Below, in pieces: positions 32,757 to 40,243 of a stretch of DNA of 64,000 nucleotides. Source of the DNA: MWBF01 sp040772005 (lineage in GTDB: Bacteria; Chloroflexota; Anaerolineae; CG2-30-64-16); NCBI GenBank assembly GCA_040772005.1, contig JAXGYZ010000008.1, positions 238,207-302,206 of the forward strand, in the 5' to 3' direction. How positions within the stretch are numbered: the first letter of the stretch is position 1; every line of letters begins with the position of its first letter. Made by a program: the position numbers and the translations under genes. A model generated the notes under the pieces. That model was given only the letters and a program-made list of their open reading frames with translations, searched no databases and had not been told where the DNA came from.

Positions 32757-34946
32757 TTATGCCAGTACGAGCTTTTGCAGAGTGCGCGTGATATCTCCTT
32801 CGTCTGCTCTGCGGTACACCGCCGATGAATGCGCTACATTCAGCGCGTCCAGTCCCTCAGCGTCGACTGCCAGCCCCTCTCCGTCGCGCGGGTTCAGAAT
32901 AACGGCTGGGCACGCGAGCGCGGCGACCAGCTCCGGCAGGTCGCAGTACAGCAACGCGTTGGGCAGGAAGGCATCGGCGGACCAGCGGTAGTCCGCCGTC
33001 TCGAGCAGGCTGTGGAAGCTCACCGGGGCGTCCCAGGTGACGACCCCGGCGGCGGCGCCGTCAGCGGCTGCGACGAGCAGCGCGACGACACCGCCCAGCC
33101 CGCAGCCGGTGACCACGATGCGGGCGGGGTCGATCTCTGGCCGCGACCTCAGATAGGCCAGCGCGGTCAGTCCATCGCGGGCGCGCATGGCCAGCACCGG
33201 GTCGCCCAGCGCGGCGGTCGCGTAGGCCAGGTAGCGGTCAACGCCGCCCCAGCCGGCCATCTCGTAAGGGTAGACTGCGGGCGTGCTGTCGCCCCACCCG
33301 CGCAGGTCCACGGTCAGCACGGCGGCATGCGGCCCCTCCCGTTCGAGGAAGCCGGCGGCCCGCGCGAGCAGCCCGTTGCGGTAAAGGAGGCGGTTGCGCC
33401 CTGCGTCGTCGAAGTGGAGGATGGCTGCGGAGCGCGTGCCGGCCTCGTGCGGCAGCAGCAGCGTAGCGGGCAGCTCGATCCCCCGCTCGACGGTCAGGAG
33501 GAGTTGCTGCCAGTCGTGCGTCCAGACCTGGAAGGGGGAGACTGGAAGCTGGAAGCTGGAAGCTGGATCGCTGTCAGTGGGAGCCCATTGAATGAGGCTG
33601 CGTACAATGTTGCGGCTATCAGCGGGCGTCTGGGAGCCGGTGCGTGCGGCGGCCAGCTCATCGGCGCGGGCCAGCGCAAGCGTGCGCATGTTCACGTCCT
33701 GCCGCGGCGTGCAGCGCAGCATCTCGACCGGGTCCAGGGTGAAGTCCGCAGGGTCTGCGTCCGGCAGGTCTCGTCCAGATACACCCTCCGTCCGCATCTG
33801 AGGATGCGGACTCCGCAAGGCGTTTGGACTATCGGGGATGTCCCGCAGCCAGCGCTCCATGAAGCGGGTGAACTCGCGCGCCTGCGCCAGCGTGTAGCCG
33901 TGGCCCGCGTCGTCCACGAAGAACTCGAAATGGTCACCCGCGCCGGCAGTCGCATAAAAGGCTGCTACCTCCTCAGCCAGCCGCCGCGTATCCTCGATGT
34001 GGAAAACCTCGTCATACGCGCCGGCCATCAGCAGTACGGGCGTGGGGCAGGCCGCCGCGATGAGGTCCAACTCGTCCACGCCCTCTGCATACCGCCGCCA
34101 CATGTGCGTCTCCGGGCAGCCCGCATAGCACTGGGTGATGTCGAGGTCGGCCAGGGGAGTGAGACAGCAGGACGGCCCGGCGACTGCGATGCGCTCGTCC
34201 AGCAGGGTCGCCAGCGTGGTGGTCGTGCCGCCACCGGAGACCCCGGTCATGGCAACTCCGCGTCGCGCGTCCACATCCGGACGGGAGGTGACATAATCCA
34301 CGCAGCGGAGCGCGTCGCCGACGAAGTAGCGGCTTGACGTCTGCCCGACGAGGTAACAGCGCACGCCGTCGACGAAGTGATCGTTGCCCGTCTGCTTCTC
34401 GCCGGCCTGGCCCGGCGGGTCGAAGGTCACGGCGAGATAGCCGGCGCGCGCGAAGTACTGCGCGGGCAGTTGGTACGAGTCGAACTGCTTGCCCGAATGG
34501 CCGACCGGAATGATGACCGCGGGGAAGGGCGGGGCATAGTCCAGCGGCACGTAGACTGTGGCGTTGACCTCCCAGCCGGGAAACGACTCGAACAGCACGT
34601 TCTCCAACCGGTAGCCTGCACGGTCGAACCGGCTGACCTCGCGTGCAACGACCGGCGCTGCGTCTGCGCCAAAGGGTAGCGCAACGTCGTATCCTTCGAC
34701 TTCGCACTGGCCTTGTAGGACGGGTTGCCAACCCGTCCTACAAGGCCACGCGCGTGAGTTGTCGTAGAATCCCGCGACGGCCTGTCGGATGGCGGTGCGG
34801 TAGGTGGCAATGTCGCCGGAAAGCAGACTGGCGCTGCGGCGTTCTGCCGCAGCGGCCATGTGGCCCAGGCTGCGCTCGATGATGTGCGCGCGCAGCATGT
34901 CGCGCAGGTCTACTGTCGGCGGAATCGGTCTCTGGTGTGGTGTCAC
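32757..34946 (-). CDS. Double alpha/beta-hydrolase, acetylxylan-esterase-like, with three in-frame repeat insertions
   Basis: 729 aa. The N-terminal domain (about 90-365) is an AXE1-like alpha/beta hydrolase with GVSGGG (nucleophile Ser), an acidic residue in GAYDEVFH and His in DDAGHGY. The C-terminal domain (about 480-729) repeats the fold but has GCGLGG at the nucleophile elbow, Gly replacing Ser, so it is probably not an esterase. Three repeat elements are translated: residues 67-80 (WPCRTGWQPVLQGQ), about 379-386 (SPHPQMRT) and about 460-469 (ASSFQLPVS). Overlaps the upstream URO-D gene by four bases. Likely deacetylates a cluster substrate. Confidence 0.8.
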   Translation of the reverse strand: MTPHQRPIPPTVDLRDMLRAHIIERSLGHMAAAAERRSASLLSGDIATYRTAIRQAVAGFYDNSRAWPCRTGWQPVLQGQCEVEGYDVALPFGADAAPVVAREVSRFDRAGYRLENVLFESFPGWEVNATVYVPLDYAPPFPAVIIPVGHSGKQFDSYQLPAQYFARAGYLAVTFDPPGQAGEKQTGNDHFVDGVRCYLVGQTSSRYFVGDALRCVDYVTSRPDVDARRGVAMTGVSGGGTTTTLATLLDERIAVAGPSCCLTPLADLDITQCYAGCPETHMWRRYAEGVDELDLIAAACPTPVLLMAGAYDEVFHIEDTRRLAEEVAAFYATAGAGDHFEFFVDDAGHGYTLAQAREFTRFMERWLRDIPDSPNALRSPHPQMRTEGVSGRDLPDADPADFTLDPVEMLRCTPRQDVNMRTLALARADELAAARTGSQTPADSRNIVRSLIQWAPTDSDPASSFQLPVSPFQVWTHDWQQLLLTVERGIELPATLLLPHEAGTRSAAILHFDDAGRNRLLYRNGLLARAAGFLEREGPHAAVLTVDLRGWGDSTPAVYPYEMAGWGGVDRYLAYATAALGDPVLAMRARDGLTALAYLRSRPEIDPARIVVTGCGLGGVVALLVAAADGAAAGVVTWDAPVSFHSLLETADYRWSADAFLPNALLYCDLPELVAALACPAVILNPRDGEGLAVDAEGLDALNVAHSSAVYRRADEGDITRTLQKLVLA
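33541..33567. repeat. Tandem heptamer AGCTGGA inside a coding region
   Basis: Almost four units of a 7-base repeat (ACTGGAAGCTGGAAGCTGGA...) encode SSFQLP in the linker between the two hydrolase domains. It is the same unit length as the intergenic heptamer family. Confidence 0.75.
33785..33815. repeat. Half copy of family D inside a coding region
   Basis: GTCCGCATC (33790-33798), loop TGAG, GATGCGGAC (33803-33811), then TCCGC. It matches the right half of the intergenic double-hairpin family and encodes SPHPQMRT in the interdomain linker. Confidence 0.85.
34709..34747. repeat. Perfect 19-bp palindrome inside a coding region
   Basis: Arms 34709-34727 and 34729-34747 are exact complements around a single C. 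Translated on the minus strand it gives RTGWQPVLQ, a string that recurs in palindrome-derived peptides of other bacteria (from memory). Confidence 0.87.
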
Positions 34947-36040
34947 GTGGCTGCTCCCCGCGAAGATATCAGGGCTGCGTCATCCGGCACCCATGTGGCC
35001 GGGTAGACGCCCCACTTGCGGAACGCCCGGCACATGGCCGCAATCTTCTCCGGCGTGTGCGCGACGTCTTGCGGGGTTGGGTACACCTTCGAGACCAGGC
35101 CGCCGTTGTGCCGTCCCAGGTGGTAAACCATCCGGCGCACGTAGTCTTCGATGTCTGCCTCGCTGCCCGTGACCATCGTGTGCTGGATGTCCACAGGGCA
35201 CCAGAACGCGAGGCTACCGCCGACCGTCCGGTCGAGCGCGGCCAGGCCCATGTTCTCCTGCTGGTCCATCTGGATGACGTTCAGCCCGCAGTCTACCATG
35301 CGCGTGAGGAAGGGCAGGATGTAGCCGCACGAGTGCATCCACACATCCAGCCCACGTGCGTGTGCGTGCTCCCACAACAGCCGGTAGCGCGGTGCGAAGT
35401 AGCGGTCCCATAGCTTCGGGCTGATGAAGGTGCGGTCCTGCATCCCCCAGTCGTCGTACCACATCACGCCGTGGACGCCGCTGTCCGCATACAGGTCGAT
35501 GCACATGAGTTGCGACTCGGCCAGCCGGTCGAGCAAGCGATTGACCTCCGCCGGATGCTCGTACAGGTCCGCAAGGAGCGGAGTCAGCCCGCGCAGGCCG
35601 TGGGCCGCTTCGTAGAGCGACGGGTACTGCAGCACGCCCAGGAAGTACATTTCGGGTGCAGCCGCGACCTGCCGGCGGATCTCGGCCAGCGGCTCCAGCG
35701 GGGGCGGGGTGGTCAGCAGGCGCAGCACCTCATCGAGCCGTGACAGGTCGGCCAGCGCCGGCTCTGCGACTTCGCCGTTGCCCGACGGTCCGAAGCGCTC
35801 CCAGCGCGTGCCCCACTCGTCGAAGCGCCGCCAGCGCCGTGTGGGTTGTTGGCCGCCGCCGTCTGGCGACCAATCATCCGCCACCTCGTACCAGTCGGTT
35901 GACAGGCCGGTGCGGGGGCGCGGGGGCCAGAGCCAAACGATGTCGTTCGGCAGCCCGTCGGTGAGAAAATGGGGGATGTGGTCCGGTCCCTGAAAAAGGA
36001 TGGCGCGGCGCACGCGCTCAAGGCTATGCATGGTTTTCAC
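34943..36040 (-). CDS. URO-D/MtaA-like protein with HxC motif
   Basis: 365 aa. MHSLERVRRAILFQGPDHIPH is the usual URO-D-like N-terminus; GVMWYDDWGMQDRTFISPKLWDRYFAPRYRLL and MHSCGYILPFL follow. His-x-Cys-Gly in MHSCG matches the zinc/thiol site of MtaA methyltransferases. HemE arginines are absent. Overlaps the hydrolase start by four bases and lies three bases after the GH2 gene, so it is part of the cluster. Role inferred: methyl transfer or a related cobalamin/thiol reaction. Confidence 0.8.
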   Translation of the reverse strand: MKTMHSLERVRRAILFQGPDHIPHFLTDGLPNDIVWLWPPRPRTGLSTDWYEVADDWSPDGGGQQPTRRWRRFDEWGTRWERFGPSGNGEVAEPALADLSRLDEVLRLLTTPPPLEPLAEIRRQVAAAPEMYFLGVLQYPSLYEAAHGLRGLTPLLADLYEHPAEVNRLLDRLAESQLMCIDLYADSGVHGVMWYDDWGMQDRTFISPKLWDRYFAPRYRLLWEHAHARGLDVWMHSCGYILPFLTRMVDCGLNVIQMDQQENMGLAALDRTVGGSLAFWCPVDIQHTMVTGSEADIEDYVRRMVYHLGRHNGGLVSKVYPTPQDVAHTPEKIAAMCRAFRKWGVYPATWVPDDAALISSRGAAT

Positions 36041-36043
36041 CTT

Positions 36044-39000
36044 CTACGCTTCAAGCAGGCGTGCAGCGAAGATACGCGCGACCGGATTCCCGGCTGTGCG
36101 GCCCGCCAGTGCAACCTGGCAGATGGTCACGCGGCCCGCGCCGCAGGTCCGCTGGGCCGCGGCCCAGGCCGGGCCCCACTGGCCCGACCAATCTCCATTG
36201 CCGCTGAGCAGGATGGGCGACCACCCGTCACCGGGCGACACGCCGAACGTCGAGCCGAGCAGCGGCGTGGCATAGCCTGCCTCGGCATCATACCAGAAGC
36301 GGAAGTCGAGCGGCTTCAAGTCCGCTATGAGCGGATGGCCGGTTGCGCGCGATGCGAAGTGCCGGGCGTTCATGCCTGCGACCTTCACCTCCACCCGGTC
36401 GCCGCAGATGGTGTGCTCGCCCGGCGGAAGGTTCAGGAAGATGGCGTGCGCGCCCGCTTGCACGGCCTGCTCGATGGATTCCGCCCGCTGCGCATAGTCA
36501 TTAGGGTCGCTGATGAAGATTGTGCGGCTGTCCGGCGCGTCTGCCGGACTGATCGGCAACTCCAGCTCGCGGGCCAACCGAGCGGCGGCGCTGTCATTGT
36601 CCCCCACTACGCGCACGGGCCGGGCCGTGATGGCGACTGGCGGGAACAGGGTGACTTCCAACGCGGTATCGTGCAGCACCGTGCCATCGGCACTCACCAG
36701 GCCCAGCCGGACCACCGCACCCGTGCGGCTGCTGACCGGCGGGGCCGTGATCTCGATCAGGCCCTGGCACGCGCTGCTGCAAATGGGAATATCGGCCGGC
36801 GCGGCCTGGCTGAAGACCACCTCGCCGCCCACCTCGAGCTGGTAGTGGAGCTTCGCGTCGTCCGGTGCCTGGTCGAGGTCGTTGCACACCCATGCCTCGA
36901 ACGTCATGCGCTCGCCGGCCCAGAAGCCGGTGCGATCGCTGCGCAGGTTGACCATCAGCGGGGTGAGCGCATCGCGGTAGACGAAGTACGCAGGCTTCGG
37001 GCCGCGCTCCACGTCCATGATGGTCTTCATCCAGCCGGACGGGAACGCGTCGATGAACAGGTGGATGGCGATGGACACCATGCGGCTGTCGCGGCGGAAC
37101 GCGTCGGTCATCAGCCGCGTGGCCCAGGCCTGGTGCGCCTGGCTGGCGGTAACCCAGTCCGCGACGCTGTGCTGCGTGTCGAACCACATATAGTGGAACC
37201 GGCCCGTCTGCGCGCCGACGATGCGATCGGGCATCCAGGTGCGCTCCTCAGCGGCATTGGCGGGCAGCCACGCGGGAGGGTAGTGCCCGCGCATCACACT
37301 GACGGGGTCCAGTCCTTCGGAGCCGAACTCGCCGCAGCCGTAGCGCCAGCCCGGCTTGACCTTCTGCCAGTACCCGCGATGCAGCCGTCCCAGGTCGACG
37401 CCGTGCCCGTTGTACCAGCCGCAGTAGCAGTGATTGTCGGGCAGGCTTGGGCCGGGCGGGTCGTAGTCGCCGTCCACCGGCTTGATGACGCGGTCGGGGT
37501 TCTCCTGGTGGACGGCATGGCTCGCGGCCGCGAAGAAACGTTCCAGCTCGGTTCGCGACAGGTGCCGGTGCAGCTTCCCGCGGCCCATCGGGAACGGCTC
37601 GTTGATATACGTGACCATGATGTTGCACGCATGGCTGCGCACCAGCCGCTCCATCTCCCCGGCCTGGCGCACCGCTTCGCTGAACTGGTTGCGGCGCAGC
37701 ATCCCGAACAGCGGCAGGTCCGTCTGCGTCAGCAGCCCGAGCCGGTCGCAGTAGTCGTACACTTCCGCCTGCACGGGCCGCTGGGTGAGCCGCCAGAAGT
37801 TCATGTGGCAGATTTTCGCCAGCAGGACATCGTCGATGAGCTGGTCCCAGTTCCCGCGCATGACGTCCTGCTGCTCGAAGCCCATCGTGTTCGCGCCGCG
37901 CAGGCGGATCTCGCGGCCGTTGAGATAGAGCCGGCCCGCGTCGCCCGCGTCCTCGGCCATCATGAACGAACGCATCCCGAACTGCCGCGCCTGCACGTCG
38001 AGCGTCTGCCCGTCCTCGTCCAGCAGGCGCACCTGAAGCTGATAGAGCCACGGCGTCTCGAGGTCCCAGGTGCGCGCGTCCGGTATCTCGAAGGGCAAGC
38101 GGTAGTAGTTGACCGTCGGCCCCGCCGGCCCGCCCAGTTCGTACGCGGCACCGGTGAAGACGGTCTGCTCGAAGTTTTGGCCGTATAGCGACAGTTCGAT
38201 GCCGACCGACCGGCGCAGCAGCCCGCAGTTATAGACCTCGATCCAGGCTTCGGCGCGCTGCTCGGCGAGGATGGGCCGGACGAAGATGTCGTGGATGTGC
38301 AGCGCGGCCCGTGCCTCTACGGTCACGGCCTGGTAGATGCCCATGCCGGGCGGGCAGTGATGCCAGCCGACCGCGGGATCGTCGTAGCCCGGCCCGGTGG
38401 CCGCGTAGATTTTGTCACCCTCGTAGAGGTCGCCGTCCTCGCCCCAGGAGTCGTTGCCCATGCAGATAGCGTCGTTCTCCACCTGCACGCGCAGCTCGTT
38501 CTGCCCCTCCCGCACGATGCGCGTCGCATCGAACTCGAACGCGGCGAAGAATCCTTCGTGTGAGCCAAGATACGTGCCGTTGACGAAGACGTGCGCCCGG
38601 TAGTCCACGCCCTTGAAGCAGACGAAGACGCTCCCGCGGGCCAACATCGCCGCGGTCACCTCGAAGTCCGTGCGGTAGACGCACGTCGCGCGGCTCAACG
38701 GCGCGCCGTAGTGCGGGATCTCCACGCGCGCCCATGGCGACGGCAGGTTCGCTGGGCTGCCGTCCGCAGGCGGGGGCGCGCTCTCGACGCGCCAGTCGAA
38801 CTCGGCCAGCGGAATGGTGATGCGCGTGGCCTCCGGCGCGGGGGCCAGGTTGCGCAGGTAGGGCGCGTAGTACGCACGCTGCGCAGCCAGCTCCGCGGCG
38901 AGCTGCTCCGGCGTGTCGAACGGGGGCCGCGGGGTGAACGCGGCGGCCGGGTCGTGCTCTGCGGGCAGCACGCGGCCGGGCAGGTCGGGCGGGAGCGTCT

Positions 39001-39112
39001 CGACCAGCGCGACGCGGCGGTGGCTGACGGGCTGCGGCTGGCTCGCCGTGTCGCTGGCGGCGATGTCGGCAAAGATGTCGCGGCGCGGGGCCGCCTGCGG
39101 TTGCTCAGTCAT
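36044..39112 (-). CDS. Glycoside hydrolase family 2 protein
   Basis: 1022 aa, retaining glycosidase of the beta-galactosidase/glucuronidase/mannosidase type. Sugar-binding jelly roll about 100-300 (CFKGVDYRAHVFVNGTYLGSHEGFFAAFEFDAT), Ig-like domain, then TIM barrel with acid/base Glu505 (TYINEP) and nucleophile Glu595 (CGEFGSEG). A long C-terminal portion (about 700-1022) contains further beta domains. No signal peptide, so it acts inside the cell on imported oligosaccharide. The start is the ATG overlapping the upstream stop (ATGA, 39109-39112). Exact sugar not predictable. Confidence 0.9.
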   Translation of the reverse strand: MTEQPQAAPRRDIFADIAASDTASQPQPVSHRRVALVETLPPDLPGRVLPAEHDPAAAFTPRPPFDTPEQLAAELAAQRAYYAPYLRNLAPAPEATRITIPLAEFDWRVESAPPPADGSPANLPSPWARVEIPHYGAPLSRATCVYRTDFEVTAAMLARGSVFVCFKGVDYRAHVFVNGTYLGSHEGFFAAFEFDATRIVREGQNELRVQVENDAICMGNDSWGEDGDLYEGDKIYAATGPGYDDPAVGWHHCPPGMGIYQAVTVEARAALHIHDIFVRPILAEQRAEAWIEVYNCGLLRRSVGIELSLYGQNFEQTVFTGAAYELGGPAGPTVNYYRLPFEIPDARTWDLETPWLYQLQVRLLDEDGQTLDVQARQFGMRSFMMAEDAGDAGRLYLNGREIRLRGANTMGFEQQDVMRGNWDQLIDDVLLAKICHMNFWRLTQRPVQAEVYDYCDRLGLLTQTDLPLFGMLRRNQFSEAVRQAGEMERLVRSHACNIMVTYINEPFPMGRGKLHRHLSRTELERFFAAASHAVHQENPDRVIKPVDGDYDPPGPSLPDNHCYCGWYNGHGVDLGRLHRGYWQKVKPGWRYGCGEFGSEGLDPVSVMRGHYPPAWLPANAAEERTWMPDRIVGAQTGRFHYMWFDTQHSVADWVTASQAHQAWATRLMTDAFRRDSRMVSIAIHLFIDAFPSGWMKTIMDVERGPKPAYFVYRDALTPLMVNLRSDRTGFWAGERMTFEAWVCNDLDQAPDDAKLHYQLEVGGEVVFSQAAPADIPICSSACQGLIEITAPPVSSRTGAVVRLGLVSADGTVLHDTALEVTLFPPVAITARPVRVVGDNDSAAARLARELELPISPADAPDSRTIFISDPNDYAQRAESIEQAVQAGAHAIFLNLPPGEHTICGDRVEVKVAGMNARHFASRATGHPLIADLKPLDFRFWYDAEAGYATPLLGSTFGVSPGDGWSPILLSGNGDWSGQWGPAWAAAQRTCGAGRVTICQVALAGRTAGNPVARIFAARLLEA

Positions 39113-40230
39113 GCGTCCTCCTCGCTGTCCGCGTGGCCGGTTGCGTGGAGCCGGTCGCGGAGGCGGCGCGCGGCGTCGTAGTCTTCGGCCCACATGATGC
39201 GCGAGAAGCCCGTGCGGATGCGTTCGCGGCAGCGGCGGTCCAGGGGCTTCGTCCACTGCACGATGGCAATCCCGGCGGCTTCGCAGGTCTCATACATGCT
39301 ATAGAGATCGTAGAACTCGCCCTGATACGGGTTGATCCCGCTGAGGCCGGGGATGTTGAGTGTGTCCGGCCACCATGCAGCGCGGCCGCAGAAGTGCATC
39401 CAGCCGCCGTAGGGCGCAAGCAGCCGTTCGTCGCACGCGCGCACCAGCCCGCGGTAGTGCCGCGGGCTTATGTTGATGGAGGAATCGTTGCGGACGCACA
39501 GCCCGCCGAGCATCTGCCAGGTGCCATCGTGCTCGTCCGGCGGGCAGCCGTCGATGCGTCGGTGTTCGCGGACAACCGCGAGCGTGACATCCACCACCTG
39601 CTGCATCAGCCGGACGACCTGTTCCGGCACTTCGTAGAACGCCGCGAAGATGCTCGAACCCCAGATGATGCTGGCATTGTCGAATGGCCCCTGGATGTCG
39701 AGCATCTGCGAGCCGACCGCGCGGGACAACTTCGGATAGGGGCGGAGCGTTTCGCGATAGTACGCGACGGTGTCGAGCGCCCGGCTGAGCAGCGGGAGGC
39801 TGCGATATGCACCGTTCGCGAGGTCAGGCGGCCCTTCCGCCAGGATCTGCGCGAGCTTTTCCGGCGTCACCTTCAGCCCGATGGGCAGCGAGTCCTCGAA
39901 CGTGACGGTTGGGCAGCCGAAGATGGATGCGATGATGCCCGTGCCGTAGTTCGCGCGGATGCCGTACAGCCGGTCATCCCGCAGTTTCGCGCCCAGGTAG
40001 ACGTCGTGCAGTTGGCCGAGCAGCATCTTGGCCGGGTCATCGTAGATTTCCTGGAAGGTGAAGTGCGGCCATTCCTCCTCCGGGACACTGTAGAGGATGG
40101 CGGTAGGCACGTGATCGACCGGCTCGAACGCAAACGCGCGGCGGTGCAGCTCGCGCGTGCGCGCGACGTGGTCCAGGTCGATCAGAGCTTCGAGACGTTC
40201 CAGGTAAGGGGTGATATCGGATGAAGCCAA
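39109..40230 (-). CDS. URO-D-like protein
   Basis: 373 aa. LHRRAFAFEPVDHVPTAILYSVPEEEWPHFTFQEIYDDPAKMLLGQL is typical of a large uncharacterised URO-D clade found near sugar genes. MHFCGRAAWWPDTLNIPGLSGINPYQGEF holds a His-x-Cys-Gly pair and the barrel-end NP motif. Four-base overlap with GH2 downstream and 13 bases to the FtsX-like gene. Same inferred role as the other cluster paralogues; sequence clearly distinct, so they are not recent duplicates. Confidence 0.8.
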   Translation of the reverse strand: MASSDITPYLERLEALIDLDHVARTRELHRRAFAFEPVDHVPTAILYSVPEEEWPHFTFQEIYDDPAKMLLGQLHDVYLGAKLRDDRLYGIRANYGTGIIASIFGCPTVTFEDSLPIGLKVTPEKLAQILAEGPPDLANGAYRSLPLLSRALDTVAYYRETLRPYPKLSRAVGSQMLDIQGPFDNASIIWGSSIFAAFYEVPEQVVRLMQQVVDVTLAVVREHRRIDGCPPDEHDGTWQMLGGLCVRNDSSINISPRHYRGLVRACDERLLAPYGGWMHFCGRAAWWPDTLNIPGLSGINPYQGEFYDLYSMYETCEAAGIAIVQWTKPLDRRCRERIRTGFSRIMWAEDYDAARRLRDRLHATGHADSEEDA

Positions 40231-40243
40231 GGTTCCTCCGTGT

